64,000 nt of DNA, taken from the NCBI RefSeq assembly GCF_051132615.1, contig NZ_CP152375.1, positions 3,100,001 to 3,164,000 of the forward strand. The letters are read 5' to 3'. Below, in pieces: positions 7,889 through 16,636 of this stretch (within the stretch, counting starts at the first letter, position 1; the number at the start of each line of letters is the position of its first letter). The notes below the pieces were generated by a model. The model did no database searches. It was not told the DNA's origin and was given only the letters and a program-made list of their open reading frames with translations. Position numbers and translations under genes: made by a program. The stretch is from G051132615 sp051132615 (GTDB taxonomy: Bacteria; Pseudomonadota; Gammaproteobacteria; Burkholderiales; Neisseriaceae).

Positions 7889-8270
7889 TTAATAGGGTAC
7901 GAACCTCTTACCATCAAACACTCCAACTAATTCTTCTTTTCCACCAATAACTTTATACAATTCTGCTCCATTTTGTGGAGATTCCGAAAAATCTTTTGGA
8001 AACTTCCATTCTAGAATAACATCCCCATTTCTTGACAATAAAAACCCATTCCTTGTCACAGGAGCTAGACTTGTATCTGTGCCACCTAATTTTGAACCAT
8101 ATGGAATACTTAAATCCTGTACTTCAGTTGTTCTAAATCGAACAATACTGAAACCTATCCCATCTTCTGGAAACCTCGTGTTTGGATAATCTAGCCTTAA
8201 CGCTCATATACCTCATCATAAATTTTCAAGTGTTTTACATCTTCTGCTTTGACCACATATCTTTCGCGCA
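7889..8270 (-). pseudogene. Orphan toxin C-terminal module with a frameshift
   Basis: Homologous to residues 811-942 of the large toxin. It begins RYVVKAEDVKHLKIYDEVYE, then one base is missing at about 8202 (the toxin has GAATCGTTA where this copy has GAGCGTTA). In the shifted frame it continues LRLDYPNTRFPEDG through SIPYGSKLGGTDTSLAP to the different ending GVFDGKRFVPY and a stop at 7889. There is no start or secretion region, so it is a promoterless tip cassette, as stored behind CDI and Rhs toxins. It is followed directly by its own immunity gene. Confidence 0.85.
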
Positions 8271-8318
8271 GTAAAAATATTGAACAATATAGAGGGTTTT
8301 CATCATATTAATTAACTT

Positions 8319-8786
8319 TTACGAACCAAAAAAATTACTGGCTGGACGTTTTACTTCATGAACATTAGCCACATCCTCTTTATTAATCCATTTTTGATAT
8401 TCACTTCTACCAATATTTTCAAAACCTAAACCATTTCCTACCTCATCTCCTATATACAAAAGATACTGAGTATCGTTTTCTCCGATTACGGCCATCGTTA
8501 CATTTTTATACTCTGCCAAGGTGTTTATGTGGTATACCTCATCTACTTCAGATGGAGTAATATCTTTTAAATAAACATTTGGCTTTCCTATTTCCCTTGG
8601 AGGTAATTCATATTCTACCCCCTTTATTATCATTGTTTTGGGTCTTTCATATAAATAGAAACCATTAGCTAAATCATTTGAGTCCATTGATTTAATCCAA
8701 TATTTTATTGGCTCATTTTCAAGAATAGTTTCCCCTAACATGTACTCTTTTCCTTGATATAATGTGTATACACCATTTCTAATCAT
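8319..8786 (-). CDS. Immunity protein paralogue 1 of the toxin locus
   Basis: 155 residues, starting one base after the stop codon of the 942-residue toxin, so it is translationally coupled to it. It opens MIRNGVYTLYQGKEYMLGE; the N-terminal half differs from paralogue 2, and the C-terminal 72 residues are nearly the same (INTLAEYKNVTMAVIGENDT, then ENIGRSEYQKWINKEDV). It is soluble with no signal peptide. The ribosome site AAAAGGCAAATTA lies within the end of the toxin gene. The immunity role rests on the tight coupling, size and duplication with the toxin tip, not on a recognised family. Confidence 0.75.
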   Translation of the reverse strand: MIRNGVYTLYQGKEYMLGETILENEPIKYWIKSMDSNDLANGFYLYERPKTMIIKGVEYELPPREIGKPNVYLKDITPSEVDEVYHINTLAEYKNVTMAVIGENDTQYLLYIGDEVGNGLGFENIGRSEYQKWINKEDVANVHEVKRPASNFFGS

Positions 8787-8787
8787 A

Positions 8788-11616
8788 TTAATTTGCCTTT
8801 TTTGGAATCTTCATAAAATAGCCATCGCCGTCTTCTGATTTAATATATCGTCCTACAAGTTCTTCTTTCCCATTAATTACCTTATATAGCTCCGCCCCAT
8901 CTCGTGGAGATTCTGAAAAATCTTTTGAAAACTTCCATTCTGGAATCACATCCCCATTTCTTGACGATAAAAACCCATTCCTTGTCGCTGGAGCTAGACT
9001 TGTATCTGTGCCACCTAATTTTGAACCATATGGGATACTTAAATCCTTCACTTCAGTTGTTCTAAATCGAACAATACCATAACCTGTTCCATCTTCTGGG
9101 AACCTTGTTCCTGAATAATCTAATCTTAACGATTCATATACCTCATCATAGTTTTTCAAATGTTTCACATCTTCTGCTCGAGCGACATAACCGCCTATAA
9201 TAGGTTTCCATTCTCCAGATAGATATTTGTCTACATTTTCTAAGGGGATGGCTTTTTGTAGTTCTGTTTCTGTGGTGATTTTAGGAACCATTTCCCTCAG
9301 TTGTTTCATCTTTTGTGCTTCTATATCGGTCCAAGTATCTACTGATTTTAGATTAAGGCTTCTAAACTCCTCAGCTGTTAACCCTACAGTTTTTAAATCT
9401 TGTACAAACTGGGTTTCTTTATAGCTGAAAGGGCTTGGTACCTCTGTTGGGTGGATAATTTCTCTTGATGCTCTGGGCAAGACGGTATTTTCTATGTTGG
9501 TTCTGAAATTAAAGTTCGGATCAACTTTGGCGCCTGTAAACTGCCCTGTCACGTCTTTAGTCAACGGGATATTTTTCTCAATAAGCAAAGGAACCGTCGT
9601 GTTTTTGTGTAAGACAGGTGTTTGGCTAAAAGGGCTTGTGGGTTGTGTGTGTGTTTTATTAAAACTCAGCCCACCGTCAGCATGTTTGATATTGCTAATA
9701 TCACCTATATTAATTTTATGCTTAGTTATGGCTGTGAGGGTATCATCACCACCTGCTTTAAGTAGTTTTGTCAGCTGCTTACCACCTTTTATGGGCACAA
9801 ACTCACTTAGGGCTTCTGCTGAACCAAATAATAATGCGGTACCAGCCAAACCATAAGCATCAACATTGCTTTGTCTGACGGATTCTATACCCTGTTCTAA
9901 TTGTCTTAAATACGGTGCTAATGGCTGACCTATGTTCTTCTGGATGATTTCTTGGGTACTAGCACTTGGGGTATAGGTATAACGCTCTTGGATGTCTTTT
10001 TGTATGGCTACTGCGCCTTCTGTACCATAAACAGCCGCAGCAGGAATGGAAGTCACACCAGCGGCCATTCTACTGCCCATACCTGTGAGCATATTCAGCC
10101 CTGTTTCAAATGCTGCTTTTTGGTTCAGTATTTTTTGTTCTGTGGCTTGATAAAGTTCTACCCCCCAGTGTTTCACTGGTTCTGGAAGAGGTAGTTTATT
10201 TAGGTTCACGCTACCCAGCATCCCTAAAACAACTTCATTATCTTTGGCTTTATAGTGTCTGGAATAGCTAAAGGGGTCTAGCTTTTGTTCTTGACGTAGC
10301 TTTTGATAATAGGGATCTTCACTCATGGATCCTCTGGCCAAATTATTTTGTTCAGTTTGTTTTTGAACGTTTAACTGCTGCTCTTCTTTTTCTCGTCTGG
10401 CCTGTTCTGCTCTAGCCATATCTATTTGTTGATTCATTTTTGCTTCTGTCGCGATACCCTCTCCAGCGACTTTTCGGTACTGCTGCTTTTGTGCTTCATG
10501 ATGCTCATTAGGATCATAATGATAAGCCTTATCAGGTCTGATATTGGGAATGACATGACCATCATCTCCCTTAATTAAATGAACCTGTTTTGACGCCAAC
10601 AAATAACCGTATGCGGCTTGATGATCTGTTGGGTCAAGTTTTTTGGCTAAACTTTCTCCTGTTTCACCTCTTTGGGCAATAACGGGAATACGCTCTTTTT
10701 GTAAATACTCTTCAACACCTTTACTCTCTAATATCGCTTGTGGATCCAGTGTTAATCGATAACCATCATTTAAATCAATCTTAATATGCTTTTCTGTGAT
10801 GTCTAAATGTTCAATAGAAGGTGGGGTGCCTGTATGTTGGTGTACACTTCGAGCAATCGCTTTGGCTAAAGGTGGGTAATCCTCTCGAGTAAAGCCTGTG
10901 AGCAACTGATTATCTATGCCATGATCTTGGCGTAATAACTGGGTAATCTGATTTTCTCGTTCTTTATATAAAGGAGGACGTTCTGCTTGCAGTTCTTCTT
11001 TAAATTGTTCTAGGTATTGATTGGGATTAATATGATGTTGCTCATTACGTGCAGTAACAAAATATAAATCCTGTTTTTTAGGATCGTAACTTAAAGCCAT
11101 TAATTTAGGCGGATCGCCTGCATGTTCATCAAGCTGTTTGACCATCGCTTCTTTTAATAGTGCTTGTTGTTTGGGGCTAAAGTGATCTTTAAGCTGGTTA
11201 TCAACGTTAAATAGGTTCAGTAATTCATCAATCTGCTTTTGTCGTTCTGGATTAATGTTTTTTTGTTGTCCATCTGGTAATTCTGGCTGATGTTGTGCCA
11301 GTACTTTTTGAATATCGACATGAACTGGAATGCCTTTATCCAAAAAAGCCATGAGACTGCCATTGGTTATGGTGAGGTTACCTTTTATTTTTTGCCCTGT
11401 GGGAGAACGAGCGACTTCTATAGCCAATGCTTCGGTAAGCTGTTTTTGTTGTTCGGGATGATAATTTTTAAGAGGGTTGTCTTGTTGTAACTTTTGTTGA
11501 ACGTCTTCAGTAGCCTCAGGCAGCTTCTGAGCAATACGCTGTTGCTCTTCTTGTTCCTGCTGCCAGCGTTGCTGCTGCAATATCTCTAAGTCTATTTCTA
11601 GCTTTGGCCGTTCCAT
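8788..11616 (-). CDS. Large modular polymorphic toxin
   Basis: 942 residues. An N-terminal Q/E-rich coil (1-45) is followed by three diverged repeats of about 65 residues (46-108, 139-206, 235-300), each with a helix (QQKQLTEALAIEV, KQQALLKEAMVKQL, DYPPLAKAIARSV) and a two-strand motif. Then come a LysM-like stretch (311-362, IAQRGETGESLAKKL), a charged coiled coil (372-425) and glycine/alanine-rich hydrophobic segments (505-530, 588-612). The variable tip (about 795-942) contains GGYVARAEDVKHLKNYDEVY and TRNGFLSSRNGDVIPEW, with a spacing of R, SS and E that could fit an ADP-ribosyltransferase; this is speculative. There is no signal peptide, PAAR or Rhs repeat, so the delivery route is unclear. 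The immunity gene follows after one base; a second copy of the tip lies downstream. Confidence 0.8.
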   Translation of the reverse strand: MERPKLEIDLEILQQQRWQQEQEEQQRIAQKLPEATEDVQQKLQQDNPLKNYHPEQQKQLTEALAIEVARSPTGQKIKGNLTITNGSLMAFLDKGIPVHVDIQKVLAQHQPELPDGQQKNINPERQKQIDELLNLFNVDNQLKDHFSPKQQALLKEAMVKQLDEHAGDPPKLMALSYDPKKQDLYFVTARNEQHHINPNQYLEQFKEELQAERPPLYKERENQITQLLRQDHGIDNQLLTGFTREDYPPLAKAIARSVHQHTGTPPSIEHLDITEKHIKIDLNDGYRLTLDPQAILESKGVEEYLQKERIPVIAQRGETGESLAKKLDPTDHQAAYGYLLASKQVHLIKGDDGHVIPNIRPDKAYHYDPNEHHEAQKQQYRKVAGEGIATEAKMNQQIDMARAEQARREKEEQQLNVQKQTEQNNLARGSMSEDPYYQKLRQEQKLDPFSYSRHYKAKDNEVVLGMLGSVNLNKLPLPEPVKHWGVELYQATEQKILNQKAAFETGLNMLTGMGSRMAAGVTSIPAAAVYGTEGAVAIQKDIQERYTYTPSASTQEIIQKNIGQPLAPYLRQLEQGIESVRQSNVDAYGLAGTALLFGSAEALSEFVPIKGGKQLTKLLKAGGDDTLTAITKHKINIGDISNIKHADGGLSFNKTHTQPTSPFSQTPVLHKNTTVPLLIEKNIPLTKDVTGQFTGAKVDPNFNFRTNIENTVLPRASREIIHPTEVPSPFSYKETQFVQDLKTVGLTAEEFRSLNLKSVDTWTDIEAQKMKQLREMVPKITTETELQKAIPLENVDKYLSGEWKPIIGGYVARAEDVKHLKNYDEVYESLRLDYSGTRFPEDGTGYGIVRFRTTEVKDLSIPYGSKLGGTDTSLAPATRNGFLSSRNGDVIPEWKFSKDFSESPRDGAELYKVINGKEELVGRYIKSEDGDGYFMKIPKKAN

Positions 11617-11780
11617 TTAATGTTCAAAAAATGATTAATGATTATTCTAATTATATGACAAAATATGATTTTATGATATTTTAGAATAATCAAAAACAGA
11701 ATTAAAAAAATCTACAAAAAATAAAAAATCATCATATATTTAAACCATTTTTAATCGCTCTTCAAAGGCTCTTTGGCAAT

Positions 11781-11808
11781 AAAAAAAGCATGTTGAAACA
11801 TGCCTTTT
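11781..11808 (-). terminator. Terminator of the His/Met-rich protein gene
   Basis: GCATGTT pairs with AACATGC, and on the minus strand a run of seven T follows. It begins 23 bases after the stop codon at 11831. The rest of 11617-11780 is AT-rich and presumably holds the toxin promoter; I see no gene in it. Confidence 0.8.
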
Positions 11809-11830
11809 AGAGAAAATGTACAAATGGCTA

Positions 11831-12253
11831 TTATTTTTTATTAAAATACCCTCGATCATTTAAGCGTTCACAAAAACCAAATGCGGGCGGATTATTTGGT
11901 ACCGTCACTCCCTGCTCTTTTGCTCTTTTGACCATATTATTATGATATTCTTTTTGAATTAATTTACAGTCATTATAATTTTTGGCTGAATATAATTTAT
12001 CTCGATGACTGATAAACTCTTCTTGAGTCATCAAATTTGTGCCTTGGTGCATATAGCCCCCTCTATGCCTATTGCTATGATTTGACCACATTTTACCACC
12101 GTGCCCATAACCATGCCCCATGCCACCACCACACCAGCCCCAATCAGCATTGGGATTATTATTGCCTGATTGGGTTGAGTTAGTTTGTGCATAAAGCACT
12201 CCTGTCATAGACAAGAATCCTAATAACACAACACTGATCGTCAGCTTTTTCAT
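11831..12253 (-). CDS. Exported His/Met-rich small protein, probably metal- or stress-related
   Basis: About 140 residues from the second of two adjacent ATGs (12256, 12253), chosen because AAGGAG is then six bases upstream. Signal peptide MKKLTISVVLLGFLSMTGVL and cleavage near YAQ. The mature N-terminus is rich in Gly, His and Met (WCGGGMGHGYGHGGKMW) and can bind metal; the C-terminal half LMTQEEFISHRDKLYSAKNY with KEQGVTVPNNPPAFGFCERL is a small conserved domain found in exported proteobacterial proteins of unknown function, with two Cys (DCKLI, GFCER). The gene is divergent from a two-component system whose sensor has a similar Met/His-rich loop, so it is probably part of that regulon. Confidence 0.75.
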   Translation of the reverse strand: MKKLTISVVLLGFLSMTGVLYAQTNSTQSGNNNPNADWGWCGGGMGHGYGHGGKMWSNHSNRHRGGYMHQGTNLMTQEEFISHRDKLYSAKNYNDCKLIQKEYHNNMVKRAKEQGVTVPNNPPAFGFCERLNDRGYFNKK

Positions 12254-12438
12254 CATACACTCCTTATATTGATTATTGACACATGTAAATTTGGTATGAC
12301 TGATTACACCATAATCATGTAAAAAACATATGTCAAAACCCACCATTTTTATAACCTATTATAAAAAAATAAAGCTTTGACACATTGTGTTACATTAATT
12401 TTTGTTTTTATGCGTTAAAAGTGACTACAATAGCTGTT

Positions 12439-13170
12439 ATGGACACAATCGATCATATTTTAATTGTTGATGATGATGGCGAAATTTGTCGCTTATTAAG
12501 TGACTATTTGCAAAAAAATGGTCTAAAAACCAGTATTGCTTATAATGGCAAACAAATGTGGCAATCATTAAATAATCATCATATAGACTTGATTATTTTA
12601 GACATTATGTTACCAGGAGAAGACGGTTTAACCTTATGCCGCACACTTAGGGCAAAATCTGCGGTTCCTGTGATTATGTTAACCGCCAGAACAGAAGAGA
12701 CTGATCGGATTATTGGCATTGAAATGGGGGCAGATGATTATTTAACCAAGCCTTTTAGTGCCAGAGAATTGCTTGCACGCATCAAAAGTGTATTGCGTCG
12801 TACACGAAGTTTGCCTCCTGAACGCTATTCAACGGCAATGGAAACGGCAAGCCAACTCAAATTTGGTCAATGGGTTTTGGATACCACACACCGTCATTTA
12901 ATTGCCCATGATGATGTGATTACGCCATTAAGTGGTACGGAATATCGATTATTAAGGGTATTTTTAGCACATCCTAATCATATTTTAAACCGTGACCAAT
13001 TATTAGACTTAACCCAAGGCAAGGAAGCTGGGCCATTAGACCGCAGTATTGATGTTCAAGTGAGCCGATTAAGATCAAGGTTAGCAGACGACCCCAAAGA
13101 GCCAACCATGATAAAAACCATACGTAATGAAGGTTATGTATTGGCTGTATCGGTAGAGAAACTACCATGA
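12439..13170 (+). CDS. OmpR-family response regulator
   Basis: 243 residues from the ATG at 12439; the longer in-frame start at 12385 would add a hydrophobic lead that the family lacks. Receiver domain 1-120 with the acidic pocket VDDDGE (11-15), the phospho-acceptor Asp55 in LIILDIMLPGEDG, and the conserved Lys in YLTKPFSA. Winged-helix output domain about 145-240 with LSGTEYRLLRVFLAHPN and DRSIDVQVSRLRSRL. It overlaps the sensor kinase gene by four bases (ATGA), so the two are cotranscribed and coupled. It resembles OmpR/RisA proteins, but the linked His/Met-rich exported protein suggests a role in metal or envelope stress rather than osmolarity. Confidence 0.92.
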   Translation: MDTIDHILIVDDDGEICRLLSDYLQKNGLKTSIAYNGKQMWQSLNNHHIDLIILDIMLPGEDGLTLCRTLRAKSAVPVIMLTARTEETDRIIGIEMGADDYLTKPFSARELLARIKSVLRRTRSLPPERYSTAMETASQLKFGQWVLDTTHRHLIAHDDVITPLSGTEYRLLRVFLAHPNHILNRDQLLDLTQGKEAGPLDRSIDVQVSRLRSRLADDPKEPTMIKTIRNEGYVLAVSVEKLP

Positions 13171-14609
13171 AAAAACTGATCCCTCAGTCATTATTTTGGC
13201 GTTTAATCTGGGTGCTGGTCGCTGGATTACTGGTGACACAAATCATCAGTTTAATCATCAATTATGAAGACAAAGACCAGTTACTTACTGCTACGGCAGA
13301 TCAGCAGTTGGTTCAACGTATTACCGAAACCGTTGAGTTATTAGATTCTTTAAATATAGATGAGCGCCAACATATTATCAGCATTGTTAATATTCCCCCA
13401 CAAAAAGTATCATTGAGTCAAACCCCAAAAGCAATTTTACAAAATAATACAGATACAACTTCTGCCCATTCAGTCAAACAATTATTATCTGGCACATTAG
13501 GTTCAAACAGAACCATATATGTTGCCCAAACAGCCAATACTGTTCCTATGATGGGGCATGGTATGGGTATGGGACATGGAAGACGACGCGCTATGATGGA
13601 AGGTAAAGAATTTGTACCAGGTATGTACCGAAATGAACACATACCAAACAACACAAACGCAGTAATAGGGGCGACTTTTATCATACAAATACAATTACTT
13701 GATGGCAGTTGGGTTATCTTTGATACTTATGCGCCAAAAACATCAGTCAGCTTGCCAAGTCGCCTAATGGTGACATTAGTGGTATTACTATTGGCTGTTT
13801 TTGTTCTTTCCTTTATTGCTGTGCGTTGGCTCACCCGCCCTTTACACGAGCTGTCTAATGCAGCAGAAGCGTTGGGAAACAATATTAATCAGCCTCCTTT
13901 ACCAGAAAAAGGCCCAACAGAAATCAAACAAGCAGCACATGCGTTTAATGTGATGCAACAACGTTTAAAACACTTTATTCAAGACAGAACCCATATTTTT
14001 GCTGCTATGTCCCATGATTTAAAAACACCGATTACCCGCTTAAGATTAAGAGCAGAAATGTTGGAAGACGATTCATTACGGCAACGTTTTGAGCAGGATT
14101 TAAAAGAAATGGAACAAATGGTGAGCCAAACACTGGATTTTATGAAAGGTTTGGATACACAAGAGAAAAAACAACCAATTAATATGATGGCTTTACTTGA
14201 AAGTCTACAAACTGATTATATTGATTCGGGTAAAAATGTTTACCTGACTGGACACTCAACTCAACCTTTTGTAGGATTTGCCTCATTATTAAAGCGTTGT
14301 TTGGTTAATTTAATTGATAATGCGGTTTTTTATGGCAAACAGGCATCAATTATTATTGAAGATACGCAAGATAAATTCATTATTCGTATTCAAGATAATG
14401 GTTCTGGCATCGCTCAAGAAGAACAAGATAAAGTATTTGAACCTTTTTATCGCTCAGAACACTCTCGCAATAGACAAACAGGTGGCACAGGGCTTGGCTT
14501 AACCATTGCCAGAAATATTATCCATACTCATGGTGGGGAAATTATCTTAAATAATTTAAAAAAAGGTGGTTTAGAAGTCACTTTAATTTTACCCAGAACC
14601 AAGATATAA
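13167..14609 (+). CDS. Sensor histidine kinase (EnvZ-like architecture) with a Met/His-rich periplasmic loop
   Basis: 480 residues. Membrane segment 1 at about 10-30 (LIWVLVAGLLVTQIISLII), a periplasmic domain to about 190, membrane segment 2 (VTLVVLLLAVFVLSFIAV), a HAMP linker, the phospho-acceptor His near residue 283 in AAMSHDLKTPITRLR, an N box (NLIDNAVFYG) and G boxes (DNGSGIA, TGGTGLGLTIARN). The periplasmic domain contains MMGHGMGMGHGRRRAMMEG, a cluster of Met and His that could bind copper or another soft metal directly. The same type of motif occurs in the divergent exported protein, which supports a metal-responsive circuit. The gene overlaps the response regulator gene by four bases. 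Confidence 0.92.
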   Translation: MKKLIPQSLFWRLIWVLVAGLLVTQIISLIINYEDKDQLLTATADQQLVQRITETVELLDSLNIDERQHIISIVNIPPQKVSLSQTPKAILQNNTDTTSAHSVKQLLSGTLGSNRTIYVAQTANTVPMMGHGMGMGHGRRRAMMEGKEFVPGMYRNEHIPNNTNAVIGATFIIQIQLLDGSWVIFDTYAPKTSVSLPSRLMVTLVVLLLAVFVLSFIAVRWLTRPLHELSNAAEALGNNINQPPLPEKGPTEIKQAAHAFNVMQQRLKHFIQDRTHIFAAMSHDLKTPITRLRLRAEMLEDDSLRQRFEQDLKEMEQMVSQTLDFMKGLDTQEKKQPINMMALLESLQTDYIDSGKNVYLTGHSTQPFVGFASLLKRCLVNLIDNAVFYGKQASIIIEDTQDKFIIRIQDNGSGIAQEEQDKVFEPFYRSEHSRNRQTGGTGLGLTIARNIIHTHGGEIILNNLKKGGLEVTLILPRTKI

Positions 14610-14745
14610 ATATATTTTGATCAAATTACATTGTATATATAAATAATTTATTAAAACAAAGATCTATATTTGATCTTTTACAAATAAGCTTGATCTATAA
14701 AACAATATACTTTCATAATTATTGAACCAAAATTGAAGATAAAAT

Positions 14746-15279
14746 ATGAGCGCACTCTTATTGTATATAAGTCATGATGGTCAAACAAAAACCATTATGC
14801 ATACGATTGCAAACACTTTACAAAAAAATAACATTGCTCATAAAATATGCAATTTACACGAGCTATCAGATATCAACCTTACCGCTTACTCAAGTATTTT
14901 GATTGGTGCACCCATTCGTTATGGTCATTTTCATCATAAGCTGAAAAAATTTATTGATGCACATCAGTCTTACTTAAACAGCATTCCATCTGCTTTTTTT
15001 TCTGTGACCCTGACGGCCAGAAAACTGGAAAAACGAAGTCCTCAAACCAATTTATATACCAAAAAATTTTTGCAAAACATTCCTTGGCACCCTACTTTAA
15101 CAGCTGTTTTTGCTGGTGCATTGCGTTACCCACAATACCGTTGGTATGATCGGTTGATGATTCAGTTTATTATGAAAAAAACAGGTGGGGAAACAGATAC
15201 TACGAAAGATATTGAATATACTGATTGGCAGCAGGTTAATCAGTTTGCAGAACATTTTTTAATGCTGACTAAAAATTAA
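14746..15279 (+). CDS. hemG: Protoporphyrinogen IX dehydrogenase (quinone), flavodoxin-like
   Basis: 177 residues, the size of E. coli HemG. The FMN-binding flavodoxin loop is LLYISHDGQTKTI at 5-17. GAPIRYGHFHHKLKKFIDAH (about 54-73) is a HemG signature, and FFSVTLTARKLEKR and WYDRLMIQFIMKKTGGETDT match the family's membrane-contacting and C-terminal parts. The enzyme oxidises protoporphyrinogen IX to protoporphyrin IX in heme synthesis and passes electrons to menaquinone or ubiquinone at the inner membrane. It has its own leader after the two-component system; no operon partner is visible. Confidence 0.92.
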   Translation: MSALLLYISHDGQTKTIMHTIANTLQKNNIAHKICNLHELSDINLTAYSSILIGAPIRYGHFHHKLKKFIDAHQSYLNSIPSAFFSVTLTARKLEKRSPQTNLYTKKFLQNIPWHPTLTAVFAGALRYPQYRWYDRLMIQFIMKKTGGETDTTKDIEYTDWQQVNQFAEHFLMLTKN

Positions 15280-15391
15280 ATAGACCGATAAAATTAATCT
15301 TTTCAAATTGGCAAAAATTTGTTACTTTAAATTATTGAAAAGCCCCCCAATTTAAATAACATCACACATATTAAAGAATCGTAAAAACGTT

Positions 15392-16636
15392 ATGATCAAA
15401 ACATATCTGGTTGGTGGCGCTGTGCGTGACGAACTGCTTAAATTACCAGTAAAGGATAAGGATTGGGTTGTGGTGGGTGCCACACCAGAGTATATGCTCT
15501 CTAATGGTTTTACTTTAGTTGGGCAAGATTTTCCTGTGTTTTTACACCCTAATACGCATGAAGAATATGCATTAGCCAGAACTGAGCGTAAAACCCATAA
15601 AGGTTATACAGGGTTTCAAGTATTCTCTTCGCCTGATATTACTTTAGAAGAAGATTTAGCCCGAAGAGACCTCACCATTAATGCCATAGCCAAAGACGCA
15701 GATACTGGGGAAATAATTGACCCTTATCAGGGGCTAGAAGATTTAACAAACGGTGTATTGCGTCATGTCAGCCCAGCTTTTGTGGAAGACCCAGTACGTA
15801 TTTTACGTTTGGCTCGCTTTGCCGCTCGTTTTGGTTTTTCTATTGCACCTGAAACTTTAGATTTAATGAAACAAATGGTCGCTGATGGCGAAGTCGATGC
15901 ACTGGTTCCTGAACGGGTATGGCAAGAGTTAGCAAAAGGTCTGATGGAAAGACAACCTTCTTTGATGATCAAAGCATTACATGAATGCCATGCTTTAGAA
16001 AAAATTTTGCCAGAAGTCGCTGCTTTATTTGGCGTACCTCAACGAGAAAAATATCACCCTGAAATTGACACTGGTATTCATACGCTTATGGTCATAGATA
16101 TGGCGGCTAAAATGCAGCTGAATTTAGCGCAACGATTCAGTGCACTGGTACATGACTTGGGCAAAGCATTAACCCCAAAAGATATTTTACCGGGTCACAA
16201 TGGACACGACAAAAGAGGTTTAATCCCATTAGAAAATATGGTTAAACGGTTAAAAGTACCCAATGAATGTTCTGATTTAGCTCAATTGGTTGTCAGAGAA
16301 CACATACTCTTACATAGTGCTTTTGAACTGACGCCAAAGGTTGCTTTAAAAATACTGGCCTTCTGTGATGCTTTTAGAAGACCTAAACGCTTTACTCAAG
16401 CATTAGATGTCTGTATTGCCGATATTAGAGGACGCTTAGGTAAAGAGGATTCACCCTACCCACAGTATGAACACTGGTTAAATTTACTTAAAGCGGCAAA
16501 CTCTATTCATGCAAAATCTATTGCACAAAATACAGAAAATCCCCATGATATAGCACAGAACATTTTTAAAGCACGGTTAGAAAAACTGACACCTGTACAG
16601 CTTGAAAAAAAAGGGCACTTAAATGGGCATTATTAA
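15392..16636 (+). CDS. cca: tRNA nucleotidyltransferase (CCA-adding enzyme)
   Basis: 414 residues, the typical length of the gammaproteobacterial enzyme with an HD domain. The N-terminal nucleotidyltransferase motif is YLVGGAVRDELL followed by KDKDWVVVGATPE, with the flexible-loop and motif-B signature RRDLTINAIA and the neck motif VSPAFVEDPVRILRLARFAA. The HD phosphohydrolase domain shows HTLMVIDMAA and VHDLGKALTP (about 228-270). The enzyme adds or repairs the 3' CCA of tRNA, and the HD part has phosphatase/phosphodiesterase activity in homologues. The stop overlaps the next gene by 14 bases, so cca, the small exported protein and glnD form one transcription unit. Confidence 0.95.
   Translation: MIKTYLVGGAVRDELLKLPVKDKDWVVVGATPEYMLSNGFTLVGQDFPVFLHPNTHEEYALARTERKTHKGYTGFQVFSSPDITLEEDLARRDLTINAIAKDADTGEIIDPYQGLEDLTNGVLRHVSPAFVEDPVRILRLARFAARFGFSIAPETLDLMKQMVADGEVDALVPERVWQELAKGLMERQPSLMIKALHECHALEKILPEVAALFGVPQREKYHPEIDTGIHTLMVIDMAAKMQLNLAQRFSALVHDLGKALTPKDILPGHNGHDKRGLIPLENMVKRLKVPNECSDLAQLVVREHILLHSAFELTPKVALKILAFCDAFRRPKRFTQALDVCIADIRGRLGKEDSPYPQYEHWLNLLKAANSIHAKSIAQNTENPHDIAQNIFKARLEKLTPVQLEKKGHLNGHY

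Noticed and set aside
9494..9856. Plus-strand 120-residue open frame inside the toxin gene
   Set aside because: It is the reverse complement of the toxin's coding sequence and shows Ser/Leu-rich shadow composition.
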